Assembly: GCF_023343835.1 (NCBI RefSeq)
Contig: NC_064438.1
Location: 13,931,077-13,995,076, forward strand
Direction of reading: 5' to 3'
DNA length: 64,000 nt
From: Lagopus muta
Lineage: Eukaryota > Chordata > Aves > Galliformes > Phasianidae
Shown here piece after piece: positions 53,391 through 64,000 of this stretch. The translations under genes were made by a program, and so were the position numbers. The notes under the pieces were generated by a model. The model was not told the DNA's origin, searched no databases, and saw only the letters and a program-made list of their open reading frames with translations. Each line of letters starts with the position of its first letter. Position 1 is the stretch's first letter.

Positions 53391-54238
53391 ATGCAAAACA
53401 AGGCATTTCATTAAGATGGAACAAGTACTTGTGAGGGTGTGGAATCACCTCCCTGAATCCTAGAGGGTGGCTGGGACACCTCATAGTATCAACACATTCT
53501 CCTGATGGTAACTTCATGATGCCTCCAAGATTCAGAGGTATAACAAGGAGGATAAAAGGCAACTAATAAACTGCCATATTCATGACCAAATTACCTACAT
53601 GTGCCTCCATCCATCTTCCCGACTCTGCAGTTCACCCTCCTCCATCTGTAGGGAGGAACTCAATCAGCACTTCAAGGAGGACACAAACGTGTCAACTCTT
53701 CAGCCAGTGGGAGCTTTTGCCCCCATCTTACCCTATCAAGAACAGAAACCCTGCATGCTCACATAAGAAATAGGGGTGGATCTGATGACCTCCTCCTTGA
53801 GCATTAGATGCAAACATAAGCCAACCTTGTGCATCATCCATATGGTTCATCATGCATACTTCACCCCTGCTGTGAATGAATTCATTAGACTGATCTGTCT
53901 TCATGGCGACAGTAGCAGAGCAGGGTACAACCTGTCATCGAGCATTTTCAAATTCTGTTGAAGTTTTCTTACTCATAATACATGACTTTTTCCTAGGATT
54001 CCCATAGGATTTCTTCTGTTTGTTTCTTATTGTCCTTTTTTTTTTTTTCCTCCCTGCAATGCTTTCAGTGTTGGATATGCACAAAGTCATTAGCATTTCT
54101 AGAAGACCATTATAATCATCAGCCAAGGAAGAATTAATTGCATTAGAATATTTATATGAATGACTGAGCACCTCCTTCAAGTTCTCCTGTGGGTCAGTGC
54201 AGAGCTGGGCATGATTTCACCATCAGCAAGGAGGCAAG

Positions 54239-54400
54239 AGAATCATAAAATGACTTAGGTTGGAAGGGGCCTTAAAGTTCATCTAGTTCCAACCCCCTGC
54301 CATCGGAGGTTCAGGCTAGATCAGGCTGCCCAGGGCCCCATCCAATCAGACTTTGAATGCCTCAGATATGGAGCATGCACAACCTCCCTGGACAAGAGGA
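54239..54400 (-). mobile_element. CR1 3'-end fragment
   Basis: The plus strand reads agaatcataaaatgacttag and on through ttccaaccccctgccatcgg and aggctgcccagggccccatc, typical CR1 3' sequence in minus orientation. Confidence 0.88.
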
Positions 54401-55892
54401 AGAAAGTTAACAAAGCTCCTCTTCAATCTGGGTGAGCCAGACCTTCCCAAACCATGGGATATTTGGTCTCATTGACCTACACTTTTAACACTTTTTGTGG
54501 AAGGATCAGAATGGAAGTTGACTCCTAAGCAATGTGCTAGCCTCAAAATACCAGCAGCTACATGGCTATTACAAAAACTGGTCTCAACAGAAGGGCCAAA
54601 ACTTTGATGATCGTGGGAAATACTCAACTTTCTCCATTCAAACCAGAGTGACTGGAAGACAGGTGAGAGATGCACTAGTGTATGGGGTGAATTAGCAACA
54701 AGACTCAGCAGGATAAATACTGGATAAGACAGAGTTTGCTTTCAGGATTGCCTTTTTTGCACATCTCACCAGTGTTTCCACACTTAAAGTCCAGATTAAA
54801 CATACCAAGCTTAACCCCATGCATTTGAGCTGTCCCAGCCCTATTTGTGTGTGCAACAAGAGTCAAACTCCACAGAAACCCGCAACCCAAAATTCACCAC
54901 TGCCTGCTCAGTCCCTCAGCTCCAATTCATTTCTCCTCTGCTCCCCAGCACAGCACTTCGCAAGATTGTACCCTTTAAGTACAGCACAGGAACAAACAGT
55001 AACAGAGCCAGAACTCATGCTCTTCCTCTTCAGGGACAGCAACATTCAAAGCACAGCTACAAATTTGCATTTTGCAACCCTGTTTTTTGCAACACAGTAA
55101 ATCTGACCAGTAAACTTGAAAAGCCTCCAAATGGTTTTACTGCCTGGAGCAATCCTGCTAGAATATCTATCCTGGCAGCTTCACCATCATCTGCCCTTCA
55201 CCTCTCAGGTGCTTCAGATGCCAAACTTTGCAGTGCCAAAGCTAAGAGTACGCAATGGTGTTATTTGATAGCCCATCTTCATGCTTATTTTAGGCAATGG
55301 AACTTCTCACGCTTTTAAAAACTAGTCACTTTATTTTTGAGAAATATCTTGTACTTACTGGCTACTGTAAATATTATTTTTTTCCCCCCTTATGGCATTT
55401 TGAATTTACCTACAGGGCTCTACAAAGCAGAAGAAAACAGCACCTGAAATGATCGTGAAGGAATGATGATCTGTTAATTTTGCAAACAAAGCATGATGCA
55501 CCCAACATGCAAGTGATTACACATGGAAACAAGTTACACATCAGTAAGTACTGTATTTTACCTCTCTTCACTTAATATAAATCCTTGATTTTTGCAGTGC
55601 TCTGTTCCTCCATTGTTCAGTTGTTTGCTTTGGGAGATGTTCTTGTCCCATCTGCTTTAGACTTGCCCTTAGGATTCAGGAGCTCCAAGTCTGTGATACC
55701 TTCTTCTATTTAATTAAAGAACAAAGAGCTCACGCCTTTGTTACAGTTGCCTCTTGGAGTTATTACGAAATTAAGCGCTTTTCTGAAGTTAATGATATAC
55801 ATCAAACTGCTCCATTACAACTAAAAACCTCAGCAGACCCAATGCAAAGGCATAGAGAAATCATGCACGGTCTGCCTTGTTACTGCTATCAG

Positions 55893-56105
55893 GATAATAG
55901 AATCATTAAGGTTGGAAAACACCACTAAGATCACCAAGTCCAACGATCAATCCAACACTACATCCCCCAATGTCACATCTCCATGGTTTCTGAACATCTG
56001 CAGGGACGGTGACTCTACCACCTTCCTGGGCAGCCTGTGCCACTGTCTCACCACCCTTCCTGAGAAGAAGTTTTTCCTAATATCCAGCCTGACCCTTGTA
56101 AGGGA
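55893..56105 (-). mobile_element. CR1 3'-end fragment
   Basis: About 210 bp of the CR1 3' part in minus orientation, from atagaatcattaaggttgga to tttttcctaatatccagcct. It is diverged from the 12.8-kb copy and so of another subfamily or age. Confidence 0.87.
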
Positions 56106-57763
56106 GTCCATCATTTTTAAGTACTAAGTCTTACTATGTTTTGTCACTGTCAGATCTCTCCTTTATCTACTTGAAAAGGACAAGAGAAACTCATAGCATT
56201 AGGGAAGGGGTGTAGAGCAGGCAAGAGATAGCAATTGACCAACTCAGAGATTTGTCCAGCGTCAGATCAGCTGCTGCCTCATTATTTATAGCCTCCCTGT
56301 TCCTTGGGCTTGTTTACTGCCCTTCCCTGAGGTGCTGGTGGGAGGAGAAACACTGACATTCAGGCCCAGATGCCTCAGAGCCTGACCTTTCCCTCTGAGA
56401 GCACATTTCAAGGGACAAAGTCACTGGGAAACTTTAGACCTTTACATCTACTGCCTTGCTGAAGGCCCATTCAAACAGTAGGAAAGGATCTCTTAATTAG
56501 CCAGTAGGTATACAGAGAGACAGTTATAAAGTGGATCCATAGTTATTTTATGCCTGGAAAGAGAAGCAGATGAAGTCTAGCTCCAGTCTTGAGACAGAAC
56601 AAGCACAGCAAAGACGTAATATCTCTGGTTTTCCATCAGCTAAGCTTTCCACAAGTTTGAACAGAGCTGTTTTGCAGCCTTTGAGAAATAAGCATTCAAA
56701 TATTCTGGGCCATGTTTTCCAATTCTATGTTCCATTCACTCCCGTAGAATCAAAGCTGGTTGAAAATAAAATAACAAAAACCAGCCCAGAGCTTACTGCC
56801 CAGAGACAAACTGTGTGTTTCAGTTGTACTATAGAAAAGATGACATGCAACAGCATGTTCCCTCTCTACCTAATTCAAACAAATAGGATGGGGTCAGAAA
56901 AAGTTGCAGAGAAGCAACATCTCACAGTGTGCCCCAAAGGCAGTGCATTAAGAACCCACACTGGGGTTCAAGGCCCTTTCAAATGAGCACCATCGACCTG
57001 CCAACAGGGTGATGAATTTGGAGAACAGAATAGGGCACAACCAGCCACCACACAGGGCCACAAGACATGGCTGTTATCCGCCAGGCTCTGGAAGCAGGCT
57101 TTACAACTTGAGCAAGACTCATACATTACAGTAACCCCCATCCACTCCCCACCAGCACCTGCAGCACGTGCACACCACATTACCCCAGGAGGAGGAACAA
57201 CACCTCGTAAAGTTAATATAATTGTGGAAAACTTTCCCCTGGCTGATTCAGATACCTCATAAAGAGCTGCACGCACCTGCTCCAAGCCAGTTCCCTTCCT
57301 GGTTTCTCCAGAGGGTTTCCATGCAATCTGCTTGCTTCCTGCCGTAGCCAACACCTGAATTACTGCAGCTGTTTCTGTTGAAACCACATGAGTTCCACGT
57401 GGACTGTAAGTGGAGAAATACACCCTGCAAATTAACCCTCCTTAGCACAGGTACCTCACACAAGCAGCCTTCAGAGCTTTGTTACGCCCTCCAAGCTGGC
57501 AGGATGTGATCAGTAAAACAAAAAGCTTCTGGCCACACTCTCCCAGACAACGTCAGGATGGAGTGAAAAGAAATCAGTCTGTACTCATGCAGGCACAACC
57601 CAGGGCTGCTTTGGGGATGCCTCCATGCTACAGTTCACGCGCTGGTCTCACAGCTTGGCAGAGGAAGGGTTGAAAGAAGACTAGATGTTATCCATGACAA
57701 CTTGAATCCTACCTCCACGATAAGTTGAAGCAGGGGACAACAGTATCAGCAGGCAAAGATAAT

Positions 57764-57766
<3 letters not shown>

Positions 57767-57794
<28 letters not shown>
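57767..57794 (+). repeat. Poly(A) run
   Basis: An uninterrupted run of about 28 A residues with no recognisable retroposed body in front of it. Confidence 0.85.
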
Positions 57795-57797
<3 letters not shown>

Positions 57798-59244
57798 TTT
57801 TCTTCCACATAAAAATATAAATAAATGTCAGAGAGCTCTCCCATTCCTAATACTTTAGGACAGCACAGGCAAGGATACTGCAATCTATATGCTGTCTCTA
57901 CACCACAGAAATGTTATTATCCAGAAGGTCACTTCCATAAAGGGTTTATCATTAGATGGTTCCAGATAGGAGAGTCAGCTCATTAGAGAGCTGCGTGCCC
58001 CTGCAGACAGCTGCTTTGACCTCCTCTCAGATGCACAAGCAAGCTATAGAGCAATTTTTATAGCTGACTTCTCCAATACTTTTGGTTGAAGCTTGATTTC
58101 TCAGGCCTATTAGCTAAGGAGCTGAGTTTTTTGTCACTTCTAGCTGCTTGCTCCAGAAAATCTTCCACATGCTGCTCCACTTCTCACCAAACACCACTCA
58201 CTCCCATCTTACAGTCATTCTCCCCACCCCCCAATAAGAAGGAAAGTAGCAATACAACCTCTTAAACTGAGCAAGCACAAGAAAAACCCATTTTCCAGCT
58301 TTGCATCAGGCTCTCCCTCTTCTTGTTGTAGCCTGGTGCTTCTTTTCCTCATATTTATTGCTCAGAGTTGCAGGGCGTATGAAAACAGCTTTGTTTATGG
58401 AACTCCTGCATCAAAACCCTCAGAGATGCCATTGTTACAACATCTTCCTCAAATTTTATTAAATGCTTACAAAAAAATTAAATCCAGAACACATTGTAAA
58501 TTGAAGCAGAAGCAAAATTATGTTGAGAGCCTTTGTGAGAAGGGGTTTGGAAGAAGAAACTTCAAGAGGAGCTCCTTACCTAGAGAAGGAGTGCTCACCC
58601 CCACCATTGGGCAGCAGAGGGGAAGGCAGCAGCTTCTCGAAACAAATCTGCTGCCACTGTCAACGCAGAAAAGTGACAGGAACATTATGGCATGGCTATT
58701 TAGTTGTGATTAAAGGATGATACGGGAACTAAATAAACAGGACTAAATTAAACAGTTTGATGTGCACATGGAGATGGAGGCCCCTCAAAGCAGATGTTGC
58801 AGTGCAAACATCTTCACACAGCTGACGTTAGGAGGGTGGCACAGAATCTGCCCATCACTCTCCTTTCCAACACCAAATCCTCCACTGAGACTCTCATGAG
58901 TTCCCCCCCTCTCCAACCAACCAGAACCAGAAGCTCTCCATCATGCAGCAGAAGCCCTGCCAGCTGGGCAGGACAGCAGGTCCTTCTATTTCAGCACTTG
59001 AAAAAGAAGAGAGGGAGGTGAGCCACAGCCTCCCATCTCCATGGCAGAGCCAGATTTAATTAAAAGGAAAAAAAAAAAAAAAAATGGAAAAAAGAGCCAA
59101 AGAGTCTTGTAGAAGGTTAAAAGTGGGACTGGTTTGGCCAGATGATCCATCCCTCGCAGCCAGCTGGAGGCAGCGCGGGGTATGCTCACCCCAAGAGGAG
59201 TCAGGCTGTACCAGAGCAAACTGACATCAGACAGGAGAAATGTC

Positions 59245-59565
59245 CTTCGATTATCTTCTATGGAGCAGAGGAAGTCGTAGCATTGAGGATTGCATCGAGA
59301 CAGGACCAAGCTCAGCTGTAAGGCAAGAAAATGTTGTTAGACATACCTTTATGTTAGATACTAGGAAAAATGTCATCTCTGAAAGAGCGGTCAGGCACTG
59401 GCCGCCCAGGGAGGTGGTGGAGTCACCATCCCTGGAGGTGTTCAAGAAACACAGATGTGGCACTGATGGACGTGGTCAGTGGGCAATACTGGTGGTAGGT
59501 GGATGGTTGGATTGGAAGATCTTAGGGGTCTTTTGCAACCTTAATGATGCTACGATTCTGTTCTG
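59245..59565 (+). mobile_element. CR1 LINE 3' fragment, plus orientation
   Basis: The reading frame has the typical CR1 C-terminal strings SERAVRHWPPREVVESPSLE, and the 3' end runs gcaaccttaatgatgctacg then attctgt, the normal CR1 terminus. It is the only clear CR1 in plus orientation in the window. Confidence 0.87.
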
Positions 59566-62500
59566 CCACCGGAAATACTCTGGGCTGTATCATGCCTAAC
59601 AGTGAAAGGCAGCTTTATTCCACCCAGCCGATGCCAGGCAGAGTGAAGGAGGTGCTCCCACCACCCTTCCCGACCCAGTAGGCAATCAGCAGGTTTCCTC
59701 CCAAGCCCAAGAAAGCCATTCAAGCACAGAGCACGTTCCCCGAGCAGCCGCAGCTCTCCACCCAGGACCATCCGCAACCATATCAAGTTCCTGCAGCTCT
59801 TGATGCACTCCGCATGCGACAGCTGGCGCTGCTGAGGGAAAATGACTTCTCTGCCATGTGATGGATGGCTCCTCCGTGCCGACACGGTCCCTGCTGCTCC
59901 CAGTTTTGGAGCGATTGTAGATGAAGTGGGGCAGAAGGGTAGGATCCCCAGGTGGTCGACCTGCCCTCCTCCTCCTCAACCAGCCCTAGGGCAGCTTGAC
60001 CCTCTGGAAGCCTCTCAGCTCAGCTGCTTCCCAGTCCATCATGAACCCAGACAACTTCTTCAAGCAGTATGCTTTTCTCCAGGTTTTCTGCTCTAGCCTT
60101 TCTGCTGGCAAAGAAAGCAAATCTATCTTTCCCTGTGCTTTTACTTTGTTATACAGCAAGGGGGAAGCCAAGCACAAGTCTTGCTAGTTACACAGTCTCC
60201 TGCATACAGAGCTCTGAAGGAGATTCAGGAAAAAAAAAAAAAAATGCAAGCGTGACAAAGAAAGCAAGTAAATTAAAAGCCAGCTTCCTTTTACTGCCTC
60301 ATAGGCATCTCCACCTTCCCATCCCAGCTCACAGATACCAGCACAGCCATTTGCCATGGAAGCTGGCATCCAAACAGTCCCTAAGACCCACATCACAGCA
60401 GGTTTTAGAGAGATGCTGAGATAGTAGTAAAAGTGATTTCAGGAGCATAGACCTGAGGTTACAGGGCACAAGCCTGCCTCTAACTCTCAAAACAGATGGA
60501 AAGCTTTCCTGATGCATGCAGGTAGTCCTATATTGCTTGCTCCATGAACCTCCACGCCCACTGCAGCAGCATCTCGTGCAGTTCACAGCAAATCCCAAAC
60601 CAGACCCCACTCCGACCCAAGGAGGAAGCTGCAGTTTTCCATGATGCAGAATCTGTAGGGTAAGGAGGCACTAAGAGCTGATCAGTAGCTGGGAAGTTCA
60701 TCGCCCTGCCTATTTAGTATTCCCAACACAAGCCTGAGCAGTTCAGCCTCATAATTCTGGCTTAGCAATGCAGCTAGACCACAGCTCATCTTGTGATACA
60801 GGCTGCCAGCAGGACCACAATCTGAGATGTATGAAATCATTCCATATTCAATCCTTACACCAGGTGAATGTACTAGATCACATTGTTGTAGATAAAAATC
60901 ACCCTAGAAATTACTAATCAGAATAGAATTGCACCGCTGTAGGTACACACCTCTTCAACTGAGGAATATGGTTTCCTGAGCCAGAAAAATCTAGAATATC
61001 TACAAAGATACCTGGAAGGAAGAGCATGTATATGATGGAGTGAGCTCTCAGTCTTCCCTGGAGCCAGCGGGGACTTGTTTCCAAGAGCAGCTCTTAGAAT
61101 AGAACAAATCCTAATCCTAGCCCTGTGCCTAAGGCATGAAGCTGATAAGCTGCTGGGAATGCCCAACAGTTGTCACCCCAGCTTGCCCAAATCCCTTTGA
61201 GCCCCCTTGCCAAAATGCTGGGAGGTTTCTCATTCTACAGCTGGAACAAATGCATTGGCTAGGAACAGCGCAACATTTGCTGGGCACTGCCTACACCATG
61301 ACCACCACAGCTAATGCTCTGGAGGACAGCTCACCCATTCTCCAATGCTTTCATTTTCCCCTCCGTCCCCTCTCTTTTTTTTGGGAAAAATCATCCTTCT
61401 CCCTGCCTTTTCACCAATAACTTTAGCAGGTACAGTGTCTACTAGGTACTGATCAACTTCCCAGCCCAGTGCTGGTAGCAACACTGCAAGACCAAAGGAA
61501 ACACCTGGCATTCAAACAGAACCACCCATTGTGCACGTCTGAGAGTTTTATTTTGAGGTAGGCTACCTTCACTGTCAGTATCACAGTGCAAGCTCCTTAT
61601 CTCAGGGGGGAGATGCTTAGGCTGCAATTTCCCTAACCAGAGTGGAAAGCATGCAATAGCCCCTGTGGGCAACCCTGACATCCTTCTTTCTCATCTTCCT
61701 TATTCAGGATGCTCAGTCATATCCTGCACTGGGGATTAAGAGACACTGATTTATGCCTCATTTCATAGCAAAACTCAGCAACTCTGCACTGACCAAGAGC
61801 CAGAACAGAGTCAGATTTCTTTCTGGGGGATGCCAAAGAGTCATGGCTGAAGCAGAGTACTTGGTGTTACCCAGACTTGCTGAGGAAGAGAAAGAGGAGA
61901 ACCAGGACTAGTTTTCTCCTGCTTTCCTCAACAGGAAATCTGCACAGCACTCAGCAGAAAGCGGTTGGCAGCACTAGGGGAACACTGCTCCAGGGAGCTG
62001 GAAAAACAGATATTTGTCCACTCCAGGAGCAGCACAACTTTAGCTTAAAGGGGTTCCAGGTGCAATTCCCACTGGAGGTTAGACCCAATCCAGCAAGACC
62101 AAAGGAAGCACCTTCCTCTTCCACTGAAGATTCGTTTCATTGTCAAGAGAAAACTAATTTTTTCCTCAAAGGCTGATGAGTGCAGATAAAGGAGGTTATC
62201 ACTGTGCTCAACACAGCAAAGAAACACCCAAATTATGATTATGACAAAGCACTTTTTTTTACCAGATAAGCACAGCCTTAAGTCCTGCCTTACACAATGG
62301 GGATCCCTATCTGCCTGCTAAAAGCCAAAGCCATTATCAGCTTTAACTCAAGTGACACATGTAAGTTTAAGGCTGTTCTGTTGTATGCAACACCGTATCA
62401 GAATATTAGTAGCTGCAATCTGGAAAGCTCCAAGGTACTTCCAGTTTATGCCTCTGAAGAAAGTTTCAGAGCTTTAACATCTTAGAACTGCTCCATTTCT

Positions 62501-62829
62501 CCTAATGCTTTGCTCCAGATCATGCTAGGACTTGCCAAGATGAAAACATCAAGGGTCCCAAAGTGCCTTCACTGGATTTTACGCTAATGCTAGGAGCAGG
62601 AGGACAACACAGCTTCTCCCAGTACATCTCTTGCCCTGGCTCACCATCCTTGAGGCTGACTGAGGCTACCTTGGGAGAATAAGGAAGCCAAGTCTGACGC
62701 TTTACTCACACAGTACTGACTCTGTGCTTGTTTTTAGAGAGGAAGAGAAGGCTGTATGTCTGAATACTCCAGGATCTAGTCCATGGCTAAACCCATCTCA
62801 ACTTTAAGCTTTGTGCTTTCTTCTAGGAG

Positions 62830-64000
62830 ATGACCATGCTGATCACGGTATCATCCTCCATCCAGCCCACTCCCATCCGCCACCATGCATCTCCCCCTCC
62901 CACCCTTCCAAAGCCCAAGAAGGACAACCTGCGGCTCCAGCAGCTGCTGAAGAAGGCTGCCAAGAAGAATGCCATGCTAGCAGCAGAGCAAGCTAAGTCT
63001 TTCCGATCCAACCTCTCCCCAGTGAACGAGGCCAGCTCTGACCTAGAACACAGTGAGAACGTTCCCCCAGCAGAGACCCCCAAAGCAGTAGCCCCTGGCT
63101 CCACCAGCCTCCCAGTGCACCTCTCCATCAAGCCTATCACACACCATCGTGTGCCCTCCCCTTTCCGCAAGAGCAAGCCCTTTGTGTTGAAGGTCACTGA
63201 GCAGAGACGCATTGCTGAGCACCTCAGGCTCACCACCCCCACAGCTGAGTCCCCACTGCATGATCCAGGTGCTCCCAAGGCTCCCCAGAAGCTTGAAGGC
63301 ACAGATGCACACCTTCCCTCTCCACACAACACTTCAGTACTTATTTCCCCCCATCCTCCTCTTTCCAGTACACCCAGCAAGGAAGGGACATCAGAGGCTA
63401 CCTATATCACCAAGGTGCACACTTATTTCCGCAGCGTCAAGGCACCGAGAACCAAGACACCAACATCATATCAGACCCAAGCAACATCCAGCCATGAAGA
63501 CAAAAGGCCTTCTTCTCCATCACCTGAAACAAGTGGCTCTGAACCATTCCCAGGGCAGACATCTGCCCCCCTTGACAGCAGCAAGGCACCACCTCCTACA
63601 CAGCAGCCTGCTCTCCCTCCTGCTGCAAAGGCAGAGATTCCTAGCCAAGCTCCCAGGCCCACCTCTCCTGAAGAGACTAGTAATGACCCTTCACCCAAGC
63701 CTAGCACCCCTGATGTCCACTCCTGTAAAGTTACAGCCCATGGAAGTGAAGCAGAAATATTCAGATCAAAGAAAGCTCCTGAATTGCACAGACAAGATGG
63801 TGATATGCTTAAACCATTGACACCCAGCACACCTTGGAAGCCAGAACACCCTGAAACAGCAAGCCCTGCACAAGCTGGGCCTACCCCCAATGACATGAAG
63901 GTGGAACACACTGTGCAACCTCAGCCAACTCCCAGCTTGCCGAACACCAGCCCTCCTCTCAAAGCCAAGCCAACACCAGTGGAAGACTCGAGGCCTTTGG
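62830..64000 (+). CDS. PRR33: Proline-rich protein, probably PRR33 (3' end outside window)
   Basis: A frame open from an ATG at 62830 (second ATG at 62836) to the window end, over 390 codons. It starts three bases after a good acceptor (tttcttctag|GAG), so upstream non-coding exon(s) are likely. The N-terminus has MLITVSSSIQPTP, a PPPTLPKPKKDNLRLQQLLK stretch with the basic KKAAKKNAM helix, then low-complexity Pro/Ser/Thr-rich sequence with islands such as LPVHLSIKPITHHRVPSPF and PFVLKVTEQRRIAEHLRL. No membrane segment or enzyme motif is seen. Function of PRR33 is poorly known. The call rests on the N-terminal KPKKDNLRLQ-type motif and on position and orientation next to TNNT3, as in mammals. 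Another proline-rich family is possible. Confidence 0.68.
   Translation, partial: MTMLITVSSSIQPTPIRHHASPPPTLPKPKKDNLRLQQLLKKAAKKNAMLAAEQAKSFRSNLSPVNEASSDLEHSENVPPAETPKAVAPGSTSLPVHLSIKPITHHRVPSPFRKSKPFVLKVTEQRRIAEHLRLTTPTAESPLHDPGAPKAPQKLEGTDAHLPSPHNTSVLISPHPPLSSTPSKEGTSEATYITKVHTYFRSVKAPRTKTPTSYQTQATSSHEDKRPSSPSPETSGSEPFPGQTSAPLDSSKAPPPTQQPALPPAAKAEIPSQAPRPTSPEETSNDPSPKPSTPDVHSCKVTAHGSEAEIFRSKKAPELHRQDGDMLKPLTPSTPWKPEHPETASPAQAGPTPNDMKVEHTVQPQPTPSLPNTSPPLKAKPTPVEDSRPL

Larger units (their letters stand above)
49140..62826. other. Intergenic region between TNNT3 and PRR33
   Basis: About 13.7 kb between the divergent genes. Apart from the CR1 fragments and A-runs listed separately, no coding exon was recognised. 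It may hold muscle enhancers and 5' non-coding exons of the plus-strand gene, but none could be placed. Confidence 0.5.

Noticed and set aside
49140-62826. Search for endogenous retrovirus or other LTR elements in the long intergenic region
   Set aside because: No paired long terminal repeats or retroviral protein frames were recognised; only CR1 LINE fragments and simple repeats.
62823-63911. Minus-strand frames of 94-185 codons and plus-strand 202-codon frame at the window end
   Set aside because: Shadows of the PRR33 frame, which is longer, begins at a splice site and stays open to the window end.

Overview
This is vertebrate, and specifically avian, nuclear DNA: small exons in long introns, GT-AG splice sites, a CpG-rich housekeeping promoter, and several CR1 LINE fragments as the main interspersed repeats. 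The decisive gene is fast skeletal troponin T (TNNT3) on the minus strand. It carries a run of 15-nt exons coding AHHEE/GHHEE-type pentapeptides. Such His/Glu repeats (the metal-binding 'Tx' element) are known from breast-muscle troponin T of Galliformes and Craciformes, so a galliform bird (chicken, turkey or quail type) is the best guess. I cannot fix the species.

Layout. 1-2.36 kb: intergenic, nothing recognised. 2.37-13.9 kb, minus strand: MRPL23 (mitochondrial ribosomal protein uL23m), five coding exons giving a complete 155-aa protein, with a CpG-rich ETS-motif promoter at about 13.56-14.07 kb. Its introns hold a ~320-bp palindrome (about 3.96-4.29 kb), a T-rich low-complexity tract and a 0.75-kb CR1 copy. 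14.8-49.03 kb, minus strand: TNNT3, with poly(A) signal at 14.8 kb, constitutive 3' exons from 15.1 to 23.6 kb, alternatively spliceable microexons from 24.4 to 42.9 kb, start-codon exon at 44.7 kb and a probable non-coding first exon and promoter near 49.0 kb. The exons I could place, leaving out one doubtful 21-nt exon, sum to 921 nt, exactly 307 codons including the stop. 49.1-62.8 kb: intergenic or 5' non-coding sequence with four CR1 fragments and a poly(A) run. 62.83 kb to the end, plus strand: an open, proline-rich coding exon that is probably PRR33 and runs off the window.

The order and orientation (PRR33 head-to-head with TNNT3, MRPL23 downstream in the same orientation as TNNT3) match the mammalian LSP1-PRR33-TNNT3-MRPL23 neighbourhood.

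The most interesting part is 34.3-39.3 kb, an intragenic tandem array of ~0.8-0.9-kb units, each carrying one 15-nt exon with the same acceptor and donor context. Six exons look functional and there are decayed copies at both ends. Unit similarity is not ordered by adjacency: the 34.8-35.2 and 38.6-39.05 kb copies are nearly identical, which suggests gene conversion or block duplication. All microexons from 28.2 to 42.9 kb share one phase, so any subset can be spliced without changing frame.
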